Assembly: GCF_051014685.1 (NCBI RefSeq)
Contig: NC_135054.1
Span: 9,180,001 to 9,244,000, forward strand
DNA: 64,000 nucleotides
Source of the DNA: Ptiloglossa arizonensis
Lineage: Eukaryota; Arthropoda; Insecta; Hymenoptera; Colletidae
Direction: 5' to 3'
This document shows, in pieces, positions 62,910 through 64,000 of the stretch (positions within the stretch are counted from its first letter, which is position 1; every line of letters starts with the position of its first letter). The notes beneath the pieces are model-generated. The model made no database searches and was not told the DNA's origin. It saw nothing but the letters and a program-made list of their open reading frames with translations. The position numbers and the translations under genes were made by a program.

Positions 62910-64000
62910 TATTTCGAGCACAATTTTTTAACACTTTCGGTGGATGATTGCGGTGCGTTAAAAATTATTTTCCATGATCGGTTTTTACGAATGTTTCATA
63001 TTTATTTGTTTTTGTATATATACACATATATATTGCATATATTGTTTCTCCTTGCAACTTGTAAGAAATGTTAAAATACAATGGCTGTATCTAAATTATG
63101 ATCGTTAAGTGACCAAGTACCCAGATAGCAATAGTATGTAAGTTTTTTGCTTATATTAATAAAGGCTTAAAATGATGTCCCTTGTCTAAAATAGCAGAAA
63201 TTGATTGTGATCCATTATTACATCTTTTGGAACTGTAAGTTATTGGCATCGAGAAGCGTTTTGTGTCATTTCGCTTAAAAATGCTGACTAATAGACTTAG
63301 CATTCCGTGAATCGATGTGCACAAGTTGGTAGTTCGCAAAAATTTGATCACTTGACCGATATAAATACGCGATGGATTCGATTCGATTCAATTTGTTTCG
63401 TTTCGTTTCGTAATTTCACCCGAAGATAAACGAAGTCGTAGAAGTCATCAAATTCAGAAGCCGATTGGACACAAAACAACCAACTTTTCAGTAATAAGTT
63501 TACCCTAGATCAAGCTTGATCGGTTATCGCTTCTAACCACTTTAATAAGGTATTGGACCTTCGAAAGCTCCCATTAGGCAAGTTTATCTTAAGTATTGCT
63601 TTTGAGGAAATGAATGGGACTAATCTCTCTAATTACACCACGTTAGACTCTTTTCAGGTTTCTTCGTTCAGAAGGAAATGATCATATAATGATACTTCCA
63701 ATGCAAAAGTATAATGACTCATAAGTACGATTATATCTAATCTTCCCGCCAAAATTTCAGTTCACGAATATGTCTTTCAGTAACTTCCATACGGACAATG
63801 AGAAACGGTATTAGAATTTGTAAAATTATTTCTAGATCAACATTTGACAAAATGAAAAATGAAATAAATTCAGTATTGTAAGCGGAATGGATATACAGTT
63901 ACCAAAAAAAGGAACAAAAGATTTCACAGGAAAAAAAATTCCATGTTTCAAGAATTACTATACTCTGAAGGACTTTGCATTTCTTATTACTTATATTATA

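Larger units (their letters stand above)
35346..64000 (+). other. Putative giant first intron of skuld, no gene seen
   Basis: Beyond the first exon I see no conserved protein or splice-linked exon chain on either strand to the end of the window. The stretch is AT-rich with scattered open frames that look random, several small DNA-transposon relics, microsatellites and two CpG-richer patches (59160-59350 and 60050-60130). I read it as intron 1 of skuld with possible alternative promoters. Small exons could escape reading by eye. Confidence 0.55.

Noticed and set aside
1..64000. CRISPR arrays, bacterial operons or phage genes
   Set aside because: Splicing, gene content and repeats are those of an insect nuclear genome; no regularly spaced repeats or prokaryotic features are present.

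Overview
The window reads as AT-rich nuclear DNA of an insect. It has spliced genes with GT-AG introns, long noncoding gaps, simple repeats, decayed retrotransposons and many short inverted-repeat elements. The proteins are insect-like: the first exon of Mediator subunit 13 is very close to Drosophila skuld, and LIN-7 is close to Drosophila Veli. The repeat ends resemble elements common in bees and ants, so a hymenopteran is my best guess, but that is inference.

Layout. 1-10.3 kb is repeat-derived or empty: a 160-bp tandem duplication (601-927), a decayed Jockey-type non-LTR retrotransposon (+, about 2.6-5.6 kb) and a decayed Ty3/gypsy-type pol fragment (-, about 6.5-7.5 kb). 10.3-35.3 kb is a compact gene block: IFT74 (-), lin-7 (+), HSD17B4/peroxisomal multifunctional enzyme 2 (+), thymine DNA glycosylase (-), mitochondrial ribosomal protein L50 (-) and the first coding exon of skuld/MED13 (+). 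I spliced IFT74, lin-7 and HSD17B4 from start to stop with consistent phases. For MRPL50 I have the last three coding exons firmly and a probable upstream exon, but not the start codon. 35.35-64 kb shows no gene I can support and is probably the very large first intron of skuld, filled with small transposon relics and microsatellites.

The genes are unrelated housekeeping functions: cilium transport, cell-polarity scaffold, peroxisomal beta-oxidation, base-excision repair, mitoribosome and transcription. IFT74/lin-7 and MRPL50/skuld are head-to-head pairs likely to share promoter regions; HSD17B4/TDG are convergent.

I found no new multi-gene system. The most distinctive unexplained structure is a set of non-autonomous inverted-repeat elements lying in introns: a hAT-like element with a perfect 8-bp target duplication (58393-58969), a TATA-flanked 1-kb TIR element (54777-55791), a Tc1-like MITE and two long foldbacks in MRPL50 introns, a long imperfect palindrome in an HSD17B4 intron, and three copies of a small mariner-end-like hairpin. 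Also notable are a uORF whose stop overlaps the skuld start codon as ATGA, and a long alternating purine-pyrimidine tract just inside skuld intron 1.
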